Assembly (NCBI GenBank): GCA_947462255.1 | Contig: CANHOA010000002.1 | Span: forward strand, 1 to 64,000 | Origin: Flavobacteriales bacterium | GTDB lineage: Bacteria > Bacteroidota > Bacteroidia > Flavobacteriales_D > Crocinitomicaceae | Direction of reading: 5' to 3' | DNA length: 64,000 bases | In this document: piece by piece, positions 1 to 9,346 of the stretch | Layout of the letters: every line of letters starts with the position of its first letter | Position numbering within the stretch: the stretch's first letter is position 1 | Notes under the pieces: model-generated | The model's input: the letters and a program-made list of their open reading frames with translations, nothing else | Databases searched by the model: none | What the model was told of the DNA's origin: nothing | Program-made: the position numbers and the translations under genes

Positions 1-98
1 AAAAAGGACTTATCCCCATTTGTTCCCTTGGAAATTAATCCATCCTTTTAACCCAAAATAACTGCCCCTTAAGAAACGCTTTCCTCAATTGCGGGGTG

Positions 99-128
99 CA
101 AAGGTAACTACTTTTTTTATTCCTACAA
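99..128 (-). promoter_or_regulatory. Bacteroidota-type promoter (TTG-N19-TACCTTTG) reading leftward out of the window
   Basis: Minus strand: TTG at 128-126, 19-nt spacer, TACCTTTG at 106-99; matches the -33/-7 consensus (TTTG / TAnnTTTG). Confidence 0.5.
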
Positions 129-200
129 TGTTTTATTGGAAAAAATAAAGCTATTATTTTTATTATTTAAGCAAAGAGCCTAACTATTAGTAAGATAAGA

Positions 201-833
201 CTAATTTGATTCTGCTAAAGATTTTTTTATAGCTAGTAAATCTAGATTTTCAATTAACAAGTTATCTGTGTCGCTAAACGATTTTAGCTGGCCAACATAT
301 GATTTCAAGCAAAAATTAACGGTGTCATTTGATAAATAACAAACTGAATCAATGATGCTAGATTCTTTCTCATTTATAACCGTAAATCGAATCAGCTTCT
401 TAATGCCTGCCAAACGATCCATCGACATAAAAACAAGGAATGCTGCAAACCTTGTTGCTTCTTTCTTTGACATTAGCTTAGCTTCATTATTATCAATTAA
501 AGCAATGCTATAATTAGCTAATAAAATTCCTATCCTATCTTTCAGAACCTGAATATCACTTTTAGGCCATAATTTAAGTACCGGAAAAGCCTTCAATAAA
601 TCAAACATGTCATTGGTATTTAACATAATTCGGTCGAGCTTATTATTCCTGTTTTTAGCAACAGTAAACCAAAATCGAATGGCAATTATTAAGAAAACGG
701 TAGAAAGAATACCCGCCACCTTGGCTAAAAGAATGACATTAATGAGGATTCCAAAAGGAACCAGAATAAGCAATAAAAAAAATACCGCTATCCATAATGG
801 AAAACGGTATTTTAAATTTTTTGAATTTGACAT
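201..833 (-). CDS. hypothetical protein with two N-terminal TM segments
   Basis: 210-aa ORF, hydrophobic N-terminus, Bacteroidota-like codon usage. Confidence 0.7.
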   Translation of the reverse strand: MSNSKNLKYRFPLWIAVFFLLLILVPFGILINVILLAKVAGILSTVFLIIAIRFWFTVAKNRNNKLDRIMLNTNDMFDLLKAFPVLKLWPKSDIQVLKDRIGILLANYSIALIDNNEAKLMSKKEATRFAAFLVFMSMDRLAGIKKLIRFTVINEKESSIIDSVCYLSNDTVNFCLKSYVGQLKSFSDTDNLLIENLDLLAIKKSLAESN

Positions 834-851
834 TTTTACGGTTGGTAATAA

Positions 852-1046
852 CTAACTAGCAACCCATTTATCATTCAACATTTCTCCTCGAATAATAACA
901 GTTTTAGTACGTGAGTAATCTTCAGCTGCCATTTGCATCTGTTCTTTTGTATCTCTTCTAATTAAAATTGAACCGGACCCCTGAGATTTGATTTCAATAT
1001 AAAAACCATTTTTGAGTCTTGCCGGCCGTGTAGGTGGTCTTCCCAT
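852..1046 (-). CDS. small hypothetical protein
   Basis: 64-aa ORF just upstream of the 201-833 CDS on the same strand, coding-like composition. Confidence 0.6.
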   Translation of the reverse strand: MGRPPTRPARLKNGFYIEIKSQGSGSILIRRDTKEQMQMAAEDYSRTKTVIIRGEMLNDKWVAS

Positions 1047-1204
1047 TTAGATGTGTATGTTTTTTTTTTTTTTAAAATAAGTAATAGTAAAAATAGGTAT
1101 TTTTTTTGAATTAAGGTGTATAAAAGATCCTAAATTCGCAAAAAGAATTTAAATATTTAATAAGACAACAACTATTATGCCTAAAAGTTTAAATACTTTT
1201 GCAC

Positions 1205-3097
1205 ATGATTAATTTAGAAAAACTAGGGTATTTTTTGCCTCAAGGGTACCTTTTTCAACAAGTAAGTTTACAAATAAACAAGGGGGATAAAGTGGGGCTA
1301 GTTGGGAAAAATGGTGCCGGAAAATCCACCTTATTAAAAATATTGTCTGGGAAAATAAAGCCATCAGAAGGAAATGTTCATCAACCCAAAGGAACAGTGC
1401 TAGGCTATTTAACACAAGATATTGTTATTGACTCTAAACAGAGTGTATTCGAGTACTTAAATTGCTCCAATGAACGAATTGATTTTATTCGTACGCGCTT
1501 GGAAGACATAAATAACGAACTTACCACACGAACCGATTACGAAAGCAATTCCTATTCAGAATTACTAAATGAATTGGCAGAGAAAAATCATGAATTTCAA
1601 GTCATTGAAGGCTTTCAATGGGAAGAAAAAATTATGACTGCTCTTAATGGTCTAGGGTTTAACGATAAAGAAATTCACAAAAGCTTAGATACATTTTCTG
1701 GTGGATGGAAAATGCGTGCAGAATTAGCAAGAATATTAGTGAATCAACCCGATGTATTGCTTTTGGATGAACCAACTAATCACCTTGATATATTATCAAT
1801 TGGATGGCTAGAGACCTACCTGCAGCGATTTGATGGAGTGGTTATTATTATTTCTCACGACCGATTTTTCTTAGATAATGTAACGAAAAGAACACTTGAG
1901 ATAAGCATGAATAAAATCTTCGACTTTCCTTATGGATATAGTAAGTATAAAGTCATGAGAGAAGAGGAAATGGGGCGCTTAGAACAAGCGAAAAAACAAC
2001 AAGATAAGGATATCAAACATACTGAAGAATTGATTAATAAATTCAGGGCAAAGCAATCCAAAGCGGCCTTTGCACAATCGTTGATCAAAAAACTGGATAA
2101 AACGGAGCGAATAGAAATTGAAAAAGAATCGTATAGTGGCATTAGAATTTCATTCCCATTAAGCATTCAACCCGGAAAATGGGTATTGGAAATGGAGAAT
2201 CTGGGTAAATCATATGGCGAAAAAGTACTTTTTAAACAGGTTAACCTAACGATTGGTCGCGGAGAAAAAATTGCCTTGTTGGGTCCAAATGGCGTCGGAA
2301 AATCAACCTTACTGAAAGCCATTATGCGCTCCATTGATTTTGAAGGAAAAGTGACCAACGGCCACAACGTTAACCTAGCTTATTTTGCGCAAGATCAGGC
2401 AGAGAAATTAGATACTAGCCTGACAGTTTATGAAACAGTTGACCATATTGCGAAAGGTGAACTGCGAAAAAATCTCAGGACAATTCTTGGTGCATTTCTT
2501 TTTTCTGGTGAAATTGTAGAAAAAAAAGTGAGCGTTTTGTCTGGTGGGGAACGAACGCGACTTGCCTTGTGCCAATTACTGCTTAGCCCTTCAAATTTTA
2601 TTATTCTAGATGAGCCAACCAACCATTTAGACATGCAGAGTAAAGAAATCTTGAAGTCTGCACTTCTCAACTACGCAGGGACGTTTATTGTAGTATCGCA
2701 CGCTCGTGAATTTGTAGAAGGTCTCACTAATCGGATTTGGGATATTGAGAACGAGGGACTAAAGATTCACCATTTTTCCCTAAATGAATACCTGCTCTAT
2801 AAAAATGAAACTAAACTTAAAATTGAAGGTGAACTTTTAGGACAGTCTGAAAAAGCAAAAGCTCCAAAAATCAGTAAAGAAAAAGTGATTGTTGCTCCAG
2901 TGAATAACGAAATAAAAACAATCGAGAAAAAGATTGAAATAGCAGAAAATGAATTGCTCGAAATGAATGACTTGCTCAGTAAATTAAATTATGGAGACGC
3001 TGAATTTGATTCGACAGCCGAAAGCTACAACTCTAAAAAGGCAATTCTAGCAAAATTAGTTGAAGAATGGGAAACAATTTTGATGAAGCATAATTAA
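1205..3097 (+). CDS. ABC-F family ATPase (two ABC domains)
   Basis: Two Walker A (GKNGAGKST, GPNGVGKST) and two LSGG-type/DEPTNHLD motifs; ATG at 1205 preferred to the TTG at 1199. Confidence 0.95.
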   Translation: MINLEKLGYFLPQGYLFQQVSLQINKGDKVGLVGKNGAGKSTLLKILSGKIKPSEGNVHQPKGTVLGYLTQDIVIDSKQSVFEYLNCSNERIDFIRTRLEDINNELTTRTDYESNSYSELLNELAEKNHEFQVIEGFQWEEKIMTALNGLGFNDKEIHKSLDTFSGGWKMRAELARILVNQPDVLLLDEPTNHLDILSIGWLETYLQRFDGVVIIISHDRFFLDNVTKRTLEISMNKIFDFPYGYSKYKVMREEEMGRLEQAKKQQDKDIKHTEELINKFRAKQSKAAFAQSLIKKLDKTERIEIEKESYSGIRISFPLSIQPGKWVLEMENLGKSYGEKVLFKQVNLTIGRGEKIALLGPNGVGKSTLLKAIMRSIDFEGKVTNGHNVNLAYFAQDQAEKLDTSLTVYETVDHIAKGELRKNLRTILGAFLFSGEIVEKKVSVLSGGERTRLALCQLLLSPSNFIILDEPTNHLDMQSKEILKSALLNYAGTFIVVSHAREFVEGLTNRIWDIENEGLKIHHFSLNEYLLYKNETKLKIEGELLGQSEKAKAPKISKEKVIVAPVNNEIKTIEKKIEIAENELLEMNDLLSKLNYGDAEFDSTAESYNSKKAILAKLVEEWETILMKHN

Positions 3098-3141
3098 CAC
3101 ATCATTTGTATGCGTAGCTTTATTTCTTTAATTTTAATGAA

Positions 3142-3171
3142 TTGTTTATCGATCAGCATGCTATAAATTTG
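3142..3171 (+). promoter_or_regulatory. Bacteroidota-type promoter TTG-N19-TAAATTTG
   Basis: TTG 3142-3144, TAAATTTG 3164-3171, ATG at 3176. Confidence 0.55.
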
Positions 3172-3175
3172 CACC

Positions 3176-3601
3176 ATGAAAATACCTAGCTTGTTTCTTT
3201 TTTTAGTTCTTATTATGGCTTCCTCCTGCCTTAAGAACAACCAAAATCCGGTTCCAAGTATTCCTTTTGATATTACAATCGATATTAATTTACCAAGTTA
3301 TTATCAATTACAAGGGGTTGGTTCATGGACCTACGTCAACGGTGGATCAAGGGGTATTATCGTTTACAGAAGAACAATTGACGAATTTGTTGCATTCGAC
3401 CGACATTCGCCCATGGATCCAAACGGGACATGTTTTCTTCCACTTTTCCCCGAACAAGATAATTTTCTACAATTAAAAGACACCTGCAGTAGCGCACAGT
3501 TTTCATTATATGATGGCGGAGCCATTTCTGGATCTCAATTTGGCTTAAGACAATATGCTACTCAATTTAATGGAAGTAATTTACTACGAATTTATAATTA
3601 A
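3176..3601 (+). CDS. lipoprotein, Rieske-like fold with apparently degenerate cluster ligands
   Basis: Signal peptide with SSC lipobox; FVAFDRHSP...C...CSSAQFSLYDGGAISG...L..Y pattern resembles Rieske-type proteins of Bacteroidota. Confidence 0.6.
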   Translation: MKIPSLFLFLVLIMASSCLKNNQNPVPSIPFDITIDINLPSYYQLQGVGSWTYVNGGSRGIIVYRRTIDEFVAFDRHSPMDPNGTCFLPLFPEQDNFLQLKDTCSSAQFSLYDGGAISGSQFGLRQYATQFNGSNLLRIYN

Positions 3602-3603
3602 TA

Positions 3604-3924
3604 ATGGCTGATATTAACGTAACAATTATTGATCGGGAAGGCAATTCGCATGAATTAATTGGTCCAACCGATATGAGTATGAACATCATGGAGCTTTGCA
3701 AAGCCTATGAATTACCCGTGCTGGGTGAATGTGGGGGCATGGCCATGTGCGCAACTTGTCAATGCTATTTGGAATCTGATACGCCTTTAGACGAGCAAAG
3801 CGATGCCGAACTTGATATGCTCGATCAAGCATTTTTTGTAAAATCAACTAGTCGATTGGGTTGTCAAATACAACTTACGGAAGAAATCGATGGAATCGTA
3901 CTACGATTAGCTCCAGAAGCTTAA
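3604..3924 (+). CDS. 2Fe-2S ferredoxin (adrenodoxin-like)
   Basis: GECGGMAMCATCQCYL cluster-binding motif plus a later Cys. Confidence 0.92.
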   Translation: MADINVTIIDREGNSHELIGPTDMSMNIMELCKAYELPVLGECGGMAMCATCQCYLESDTPLDEQSDAELDMLDQAFFVKSTSRLGCQIQLTEEIDGIVLRLAPEA

Positions 3925-4691
3925 GCCATTAAATCGTTTGGAATGTTACACACCGGTATCGGCAACATTTTATGTTGATTGATTCGATTAAAGGTTGAGT
4001 AAATCTCTAATACTTGCTGCTGTCTATCTGTTAAAGTAGTTTCATCTCCATGAAATTCCATCGCCCACTCTAGCTCAGGATAAGTAGCTCCGATTTGATC
4101 TTCATCACTTCTTCCATCGCCCCACAAACCATCTGTTGGTTTAGCGTTGAGTATCTCAGGGAGAATTCCTAAGTGTTTCCCAACTGCCCAAACCTGCGAT
4201 TTTGTTAGGTCGGCAATTGGACTAAGATCAACACCTCCATCACCATACTTCGTATAAAATCCTATTCCAAAATCTTCTACTTTATTGCCAGTTCCGGCAA
4301 CAAGACAATTATTGGTTTGAGCAACAGCATATAAAGTTGTCATTCTGAGCCGTGAGCGCGAATTCGCCATACTTAAACTATTATTCTTGCAATCTGAAGG
4401 CATCGTTTTTTCAAATTGTGTGAATAAATCACTCAAATTAATCTCCAATTCTTTACTGTTTTTATATTTCGAATTAAGGTAAACTAAGTGTTTGTTAGCC
4501 AGATTATATTCTTGCGCAAATTGACGTATGGGTAAATTAATGGCGATTACTTGTAATCCCGTCATGGCGCATAATTCAGAGGTAACAGCAGAATCTATTC
4601 CACCAGATATTCCGATAACAAATCCGTCCATACGAGCATTTAAGGCATATTCCTTAAGCCAAGTAACAATATAATCAACTAGTTTATCCAA
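3921..4691 (-). CDS. nadE: NH3-dependent NAD(+) synthetase
   Basis: SGGIDSAVT P-loop, GTGNKVEDFGIGFYTKYGDGGVDLSPIADLTKSQVW signature. Confidence 0.95.
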   Translation of the reverse strand: MDKLVDYIVTWLKEYALNARMDGFVIGISGGIDSAVTSELCAMTGLQVIAINLPIRQFAQEYNLANKHLVYLNSKYKNSKELEINLSDLFTQFEKTMPSDCKNNSLSMANSRSRLRMTTLYAVAQTNNCLVAGTGNKVEDFGIGFYTKYGDGGVDLSPIADLTKSQVWAVGKHLGILPEILNAKPTDGLWGDGRSDEDQIGATYPELEWAMEFHGDETTLTDRQQQVLEIYSTFNRINQHKMLPIPVCNIPNDLMA

Positions 4692-4700
4692 AGTATACTA

Positions 4701-5498
4701 TCAGAAGAGTATTGATATTTTTAACATCAACTGATTTTGCTTCGATTTCGTGTAGAAATAAGTGTCTGAACCATCATACAATGAATAATTCTTGTCACTA
4801 AATCGGTAATGCATGGGTGTTAATCCATAGAAGAAGCTAATTTCTGGAACCAAAGTAGTTGTACCTACAAAATTCCATTCCGCTCCGGCAGAAAAGCCAA
4901 TAGACCCTTTGTAAAAAAATGTCTCGCCAAATGATTTCATCGAGGTGTTTTCAATCACTGTAGAACTTCCAACATCAACTCCCGTATCATTGATTTTTTG
5001 AGAAACCATAAAACTATTTCGGATACCAAATTTTCCAAAATACTTAAAGTCACCAATTGGATCGGTCCTAAATAACAACATCAAGGGAATAGAAATATAA
5101 ATGGGTTTGATTTGACGTTCACTTAATTGAAACTCGATACCTCCTACTTTATCTTTTTCATCTTTACCTAATATTTCATTTTCGATGTATTTATAAAATA
5201 CACTATCTGCGCCTGCTTGATACTTCAATGTTTCAAAATCAAATTCTAAACCAGTTGCCAATCCGATATTGTTCGAATTTTTAAAGCTAGTATGGATTAA
5301 CACCCCCACCGATAAATCAGATCCCACACCACCTACATCCATTTTTTTACTTCCCATTTTTTGGAAGTTCAAACCAAAATTACCCGTCATACCTGCTTGC
5401 AGTCTTTTCGTTGCTGTCCCTTGAGCATAAGATAAGTTCACGCCAAATAATACAATTCCTAAGTAACAAATTTTACAAAATGAAGATAGATTTTTCAT
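4701..5498 (-). CDS. outer membrane beta-barrel protein (PorT-like family)
   Basis: Signal peptide ending ...SYAQ, alternating amphipathic strands, aromatic C-terminus. Confidence 0.75.
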   Translation of the reverse strand: MKNLSSFCKICYLGIVLFGVNLSYAQGTATKRLQAGMTGNFGLNFQKMGSKKMDVGGVGSDLSVGVLIHTSFKNSNNIGLATGLEFDFETLKYQAGADSVFYKYIENEILGKDEKDKVGGIEFQLSERQIKPIYISIPLMLLFRTDPIGDFKYFGKFGIRNSFMVSQKINDTGVDVGSSTVIENTSMKSFGETFFYKGSIGFSAGAEWNFVGTTTLVPEISFFYGLTPMHYRFSDKNYSLYDGSDTYFYTKSKQNQLMLKISILF

Positions 5499-5543
5499 GA
5501 GGTCTTTTTTATGATTAAATTTGAACAAAATTAATAATTAATA

Positions 5544-6551
5544 ATGAGACGTGCTGTTGTCTACCTTTTTATTCTATGCTTAGCGTCTCTTTTGTCTTGT
5601 AAAGGAAACGACTACAAGGTAAATATAGAAAATATTAATCTAAATTTAGAATTTATAAATTTAGATTCGATTCTGTATGCATCAAAAGGACAAACTGCCA
5701 TCGTAAGAAAAAATGAATTGCTTAAAAAAGATGCAGATTTATTAAATTACACAGTGGGCTATTGTTATCACATCTCTAGTTCTTCTGACACTGCCTACAT
5801 GAATGGGCTCACTTTATTTTATACGGATCAATACATTCAGCGCTTAGAAAAAGTAATAGCGAATAAATTTTCATCCAAAGAAAGAAAAGAAACGGAAATT
5901 AGTGATGCGTTTAAACGGTTAAAATTTCATTTTCCTATAAATAAATTCCCGAAAAGAATTGCCTATATTAATTCACTTTTTTCAGCCAGTGTTAACTGCT
6001 CAGATAATTTTGTAGCGATCGGTTTAGATCGTTATTTGGGGAAAGATGAAAAGGTAATTAAAGAACTGCCTAGTAATCAGTTTTATCAATGGATTAAAGA
6101 AGGCATGGATAAGCAATACCTAACAAGAGATGTTGTTTTAAGTTGGTTGATGGCTCATTATATCAATGAAACTTCAGAAAATTACTCAAGTGAAATGATA
6201 CGGTGGGGGAAACTACTCTTCATTACGCATGCCTGCCTTCCGGATCTTGAAGATCCTATTATTGTGCGATATTCAAAAAAGGATTATGATTGGGCGATTA
6301 ATAGTGAGGGCTCCTTTTGGAAATATCTGGTGGAGGAAGAATTATTGTTTAATACTATGGAAGAAACTAAACAAAACCTTCTCCATGAAGGGCCTTTTTC
6401 AACTGGTTTACCACAAGAAAGCCCTGATCGAATGGGACAATTTTTGGGGTATCAAATGGTGAAACAATATATGGATGAAGAAAGTATTAGTTTAAAAGAA
6501 TTGGTCAAAGTACCCTACAATACCATTTTGCAATCCTACAAACCCAACTAA
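5544..6551 (+). CDS. gldB: gliding motility lipoprotein GldB
   Basis: Lipobox (LASLLSC), GldB-like sequence, followed directly by gldC. Confidence 0.88.
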   Translation: MRRAVVYLFILCLASLLSCKGNDYKVNIENINLNLEFINLDSILYASKGQTAIVRKNELLKKDADLLNYTVGYCYHISSSSDTAYMNGLTLFYTDQYIQRLEKVIANKFSSKERKETEISDAFKRLKFHFPINKFPKRIAYINSLFSASVNCSDNFVAIGLDRYLGKDEKVIKELPSNQFYQWIKEGMDKQYLTRDVVLSWLMAHYINETSENYSSEMIRWGKLLFITHACLPDLEDPIIVRYSKKDYDWAINSEGSFWKYLVEEELLFNTMEETKQNLLHEGPFSTGLPQESPDRMGQFLGYQMVKQYMDEESISLKELVKVPYNTILQSYKPN

Positions 6552-6557
6552 TTGACT

Positions 6558-6905
6558 ATGAATAAAGAAATCACCAAAACATCCGATATACTCATTAACA
6601 TAGGACTGAACCCTAATAAACTTCCCGTTTCCATTAAGTGGAATGCAGAAGACAATGGCTCAATACCCCAAGAAGCAGAAGCATTTCTATTGTCTATCTG
6701 GGATAAAAAAGATAAAAACACACTCAAAATTGACTTATGGACACCAGACATGTCGGTGGAGGAAATGAAACAATTTTTTCATCAGACCTTACTTTCGATG
6801 TCTGATACTTTTGAAAAAGCGACGGGGGAACATTTAATGGCAGAAGATTTAAGGGATTATTGCTACCATTTTGCCGAGAAAATGAATATCTTACCCAAAG
6901 AATGA
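6558..6905 (+). CDS. gldC: gliding motility protein GldC
   Basis: Small cytoplasmic protein (SDILINIGLNPNKLPVSIKWNA...MKQFFHQTLLSMSD) downstream of gldB. Confidence 0.9.
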   Translation: MNKEITKTSDILINIGLNPNKLPVSIKWNAEDNGSIPQEAEAFLLSIWDKKDKNTLKIDLWTPDMSVEEMKQFFHQTLLSMSDTFEKATGEHLMAEDLRDYCYHFAEKMNILPKE

Positions 6906-7708
6906 AAACTATTTTAGAAAAGCTGCACACTGAGCAAGGAGATGAAGTACGATATTTCATTAAACTGAACGATGAAAAGGTGTGTTTAAATGACTTTATT
7001 GGACAGCAAATTACATTGCAGTACCTGGGGAAAATTATCTGTTCTAGTTGTAGTAAAATTACTGATAAATCATTTGGTCAAGGATTTTGTTACAAGTGCT
7101 TCAACGAAGCGCCTGAGGCAAGCCCCTGCATCATGAATCCGGAATTATGCGAAGCGCATTTAGGCTTAGGGCGCGATATTGAATACGAAGAGCGAAATCA
7201 CAACCAGCCACATTTTGTCTATTTTGCAGCAACCGATAAAGTGAAAATTGGCATTACGCGCAACACACAGATTCCTACTCGTTGGATTGACCAAGGTGCA
7301 CAATCAGCAATCATTTTAGCAGAAACACCCAACAGATATACAGCGGGTGTGATTGAGGTGGCCTTAAAAGAAGCGTATGACGATAAAACAAACTGGCAAA
7401 GCATGCTAAAAGATCTTCGGGATGAATCCATCGATTTAGTAGAAGAAAAATGGCTTGCTCAAGAGCTGTTACCTCATGATCTTGCCGCTTTTTTTACGGA
7501 AGATGAATCTGTTCATTCGATTAATTATCCCGTAAAGGAATATCCCAGCACCCTAGAATCCATGAATTTTGATAAAATGCCACTCATTTCAGGAAAACTT
7601 ACTGGAATTCGTGCGCAATACTTATACATAGATGGAAACAGGGTAATTAATATTCGGCGCCATACTGGCTATGAAGTAGACATAATCTTGGGCGATGGAA
7701 AAGATTAA
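6902..7708 (+). CDS. DUF2797 family protein
   Basis: Cys clusters (CSSCS...CYKC...C), VKIGITR, WIDQGA; start overlaps the gldC stop (ATGA). Confidence 0.82.
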   Translation: MKTILEKLHTEQGDEVRYFIKLNDEKVCLNDFIGQQITLQYLGKIICSSCSKITDKSFGQGFCYKCFNEAPEASPCIMNPELCEAHLGLGRDIEYEERNHNQPHFVYFAATDKVKIGITRNTQIPTRWIDQGAQSAIILAETPNRYTAGVIEVALKEAYDDKTNWQSMLKDLRDESIDLVEEKWLAQELLPHDLAAFFTEDESVHSINYPVKEYPSTLESMNFDKMPLISGKLTGIRAQYLYIDGNRVINIRRHTGYEVDIILGDGKD

Positions 7709-8183
7709 AACCGAATCTGATTATCTTCGTGGCTTTTTGGATATTTTTTATCCAATCGTTAAAAAACTATTCAGTAAAACGACCTACTATTACGCGGTTT
7801 GTGGAGCATCTAATATGGTGCTGAGTTGGCTACTATTCTACCTTTTCTACAACTTTGTTTTTCACCAACAGAAATGGCAGGTCCCTATCCTTAACCTCTA
7901 TATTAATGCCTATACGATTAGTGCTGCTGTATGCTTTATAATTTCATTTATCATTGGTTTTACCTTATTAAAGTATGTCGTTTTTACGGCTAGTGAAATT
8001 AAAGGACGAATTCAATTGTTTCGCTATGGAATAAGCGCTATAATTTCGTTCGTTACCAGTTACGCTATTCTTAGGCTGTTGATAGAAGGTTTTGGAATGT
8101 ATGCCTCAATCTCCAACGTAATTGCTTCGGTTGTTGTGGCTATTATCAGTTACCTTATTCAACGGAATTTTACGTTCAAATAG
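7695..8183 (+). CDS. GtrA-like membrane protein
   Basis: Four hydrophobic segments, terminal SYLIQRNFTFK typical of GtrA. Confidence 0.85.
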   Translation: MEKIKTESDYLRGFLDIFYPIVKKLFSKTTYYYAVCGASNMVLSWLLFYLFYNFVFHQQKWQVPILNLYINAYTISAAVCFIISFIIGFTLLKYVVFTASEIKGRIQLFRYGISAIISFVTSYAILRLLIEGFGMYASISNVIASVVVAIISYLIQRNFTFK

Positions 8184-8188
8184 ATTTA

Positions 8189-9343
8189 TTAGATTAGCCT
8201 TTCATACAACTCATCCAACTGCTTTCCTACAGCAGCATAGCTAAAATGCGTGAGTGCATAGGTTCTGAGTTCCTCAGGATCAAAGGACTTTCCGTTCAAC
8301 ATGGCTTGCATCGCTTCTACTAATTGAGCTTCGTTGCGCGGCTCCACCAAAATACTGTTACAATCATTCGCGAATTCGGGAATCCCATTTACTGTAGTAG
8401 CAATCACGGGAACGCCACACATCCACGCCTCTGGAATTACACAGGGGAAATTTTCGAAATTGCTAAACAGTACCAAGGCTCTACAATTTTTCACAAAATT
8501 GGCAATTTCTATCGTTGACATGGTTGGATAGAAAAATACAAATGAATTTAATATGCCTAATTCACGGGCTAATTGATGCGCTTTTGTCACATCGCCATCA
8601 CTGATAATGTGAAAAGAAAAATTGGAACTTACTTTTGAAAGCTGATGCACAGCTCGTAGCATCCCCAATACGTTTTTGGCGGGCTCAAATGCGGTAGAAA
8701 TATGGACAAATTGATGAGCGGTTTGTGGTGTTTCTGAGGGAAGAAAAATCGCTTCATTCACAACATTCGGAACCACTTGTACAGTGATTGACGGTGCTAG
8801 TTTCTTTAATCGTTCGCCTAAATCTTGGCTAACTGGCATAACACAATCTGAGGACTTAAGGACTTTTTTAGCCAGCGATAGAATGATCCTAGGATAGGCA
8901 TTTGCCCCGGCTTGAAAACCGCTTGCATGCTCACTAATCACCAGGGGAATTCCCAGTTTTGTTTTTAATTTTCGGGCGAAGTAACCCAATGGATAAATTA
9001 CATTTAAATGAATAAGATCAGGCTTGCCGTATCCCTCATAAACTCTCTTCATCCCTAAGGAAAAGGCCTTTTTGTACTGTGCAAATGCCTGCATTGAACC
9101 GAGTAAGGGTAAAGAAGTTTTTTTCTTTGGGTAATAAATTAAAATTTCGTTGAGCGCACCCCGCTTATTTTCCACTATTTCCATAGATGAATTGGTGTCA
9201 TCAGCAATAATTGCTAATACCACTACTTCATTCAAGAGGGAAACTGCCTCTGCATGTTTCTGTACAAAATTACCTAGCGTTGGGTTTTTGCGGTTGGGAT
9301 ACCAAGAACATAAAAAGAGGACTTTTTTACCTTTGTGTGACAT
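8189..9343 (-). CDS. GT4-family glycosyltransferase
   Basis: SWYPNRKNPTLGNFVQKHA N-terminus; FSNFENFPCVIPEAWMCGVPVIAT donor-site motif. Confidence 0.92.
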   Translation of the reverse strand: MSHKGKKVLFLCSWYPNRKNPTLGNFVQKHAEAVSLLNEVVVLAIIADDTNSSMEIVENKRGALNEILIYYPKKKTSLPLLGSMQAFAQYKKAFSLGMKRVYEGYGKPDLIHLNVIYPLGYFARKLKTKLGIPLVISEHASGFQAGANAYPRIILSLAKKVLKSSDCVMPVSQDLGERLKKLAPSITVQVVPNVVNEAIFLPSETPQTAHQFVHISTAFEPAKNVLGMLRAVHQLSKVSSNFSFHIISDGDVTKAHQLARELGILNSFVFFYPTMSTIEIANFVKNCRALVLFSNFENFPCVIPEAWMCGVPVIATTVNGIPEFANDCNSILVEPRNEAQLVEAMQAMLNGKSFDPEELRTYALTHFSYAAVGKQLDELYERLI

Positions 9344-9346
9344 GTG

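Noticed and set aside
607-855. Plus-strand 82-aa ORF opposite the 201-833 CDS
   Set aside because: Composition matches the antisense shadow of a membrane protein gene
1209-2670. Antisense ORFs inside the ABC-F gene
   Set aside because: Shadow frames of a clearly recognised CDS; the same reasoning applies to other short antisense ORFs inside named CDSs across the window
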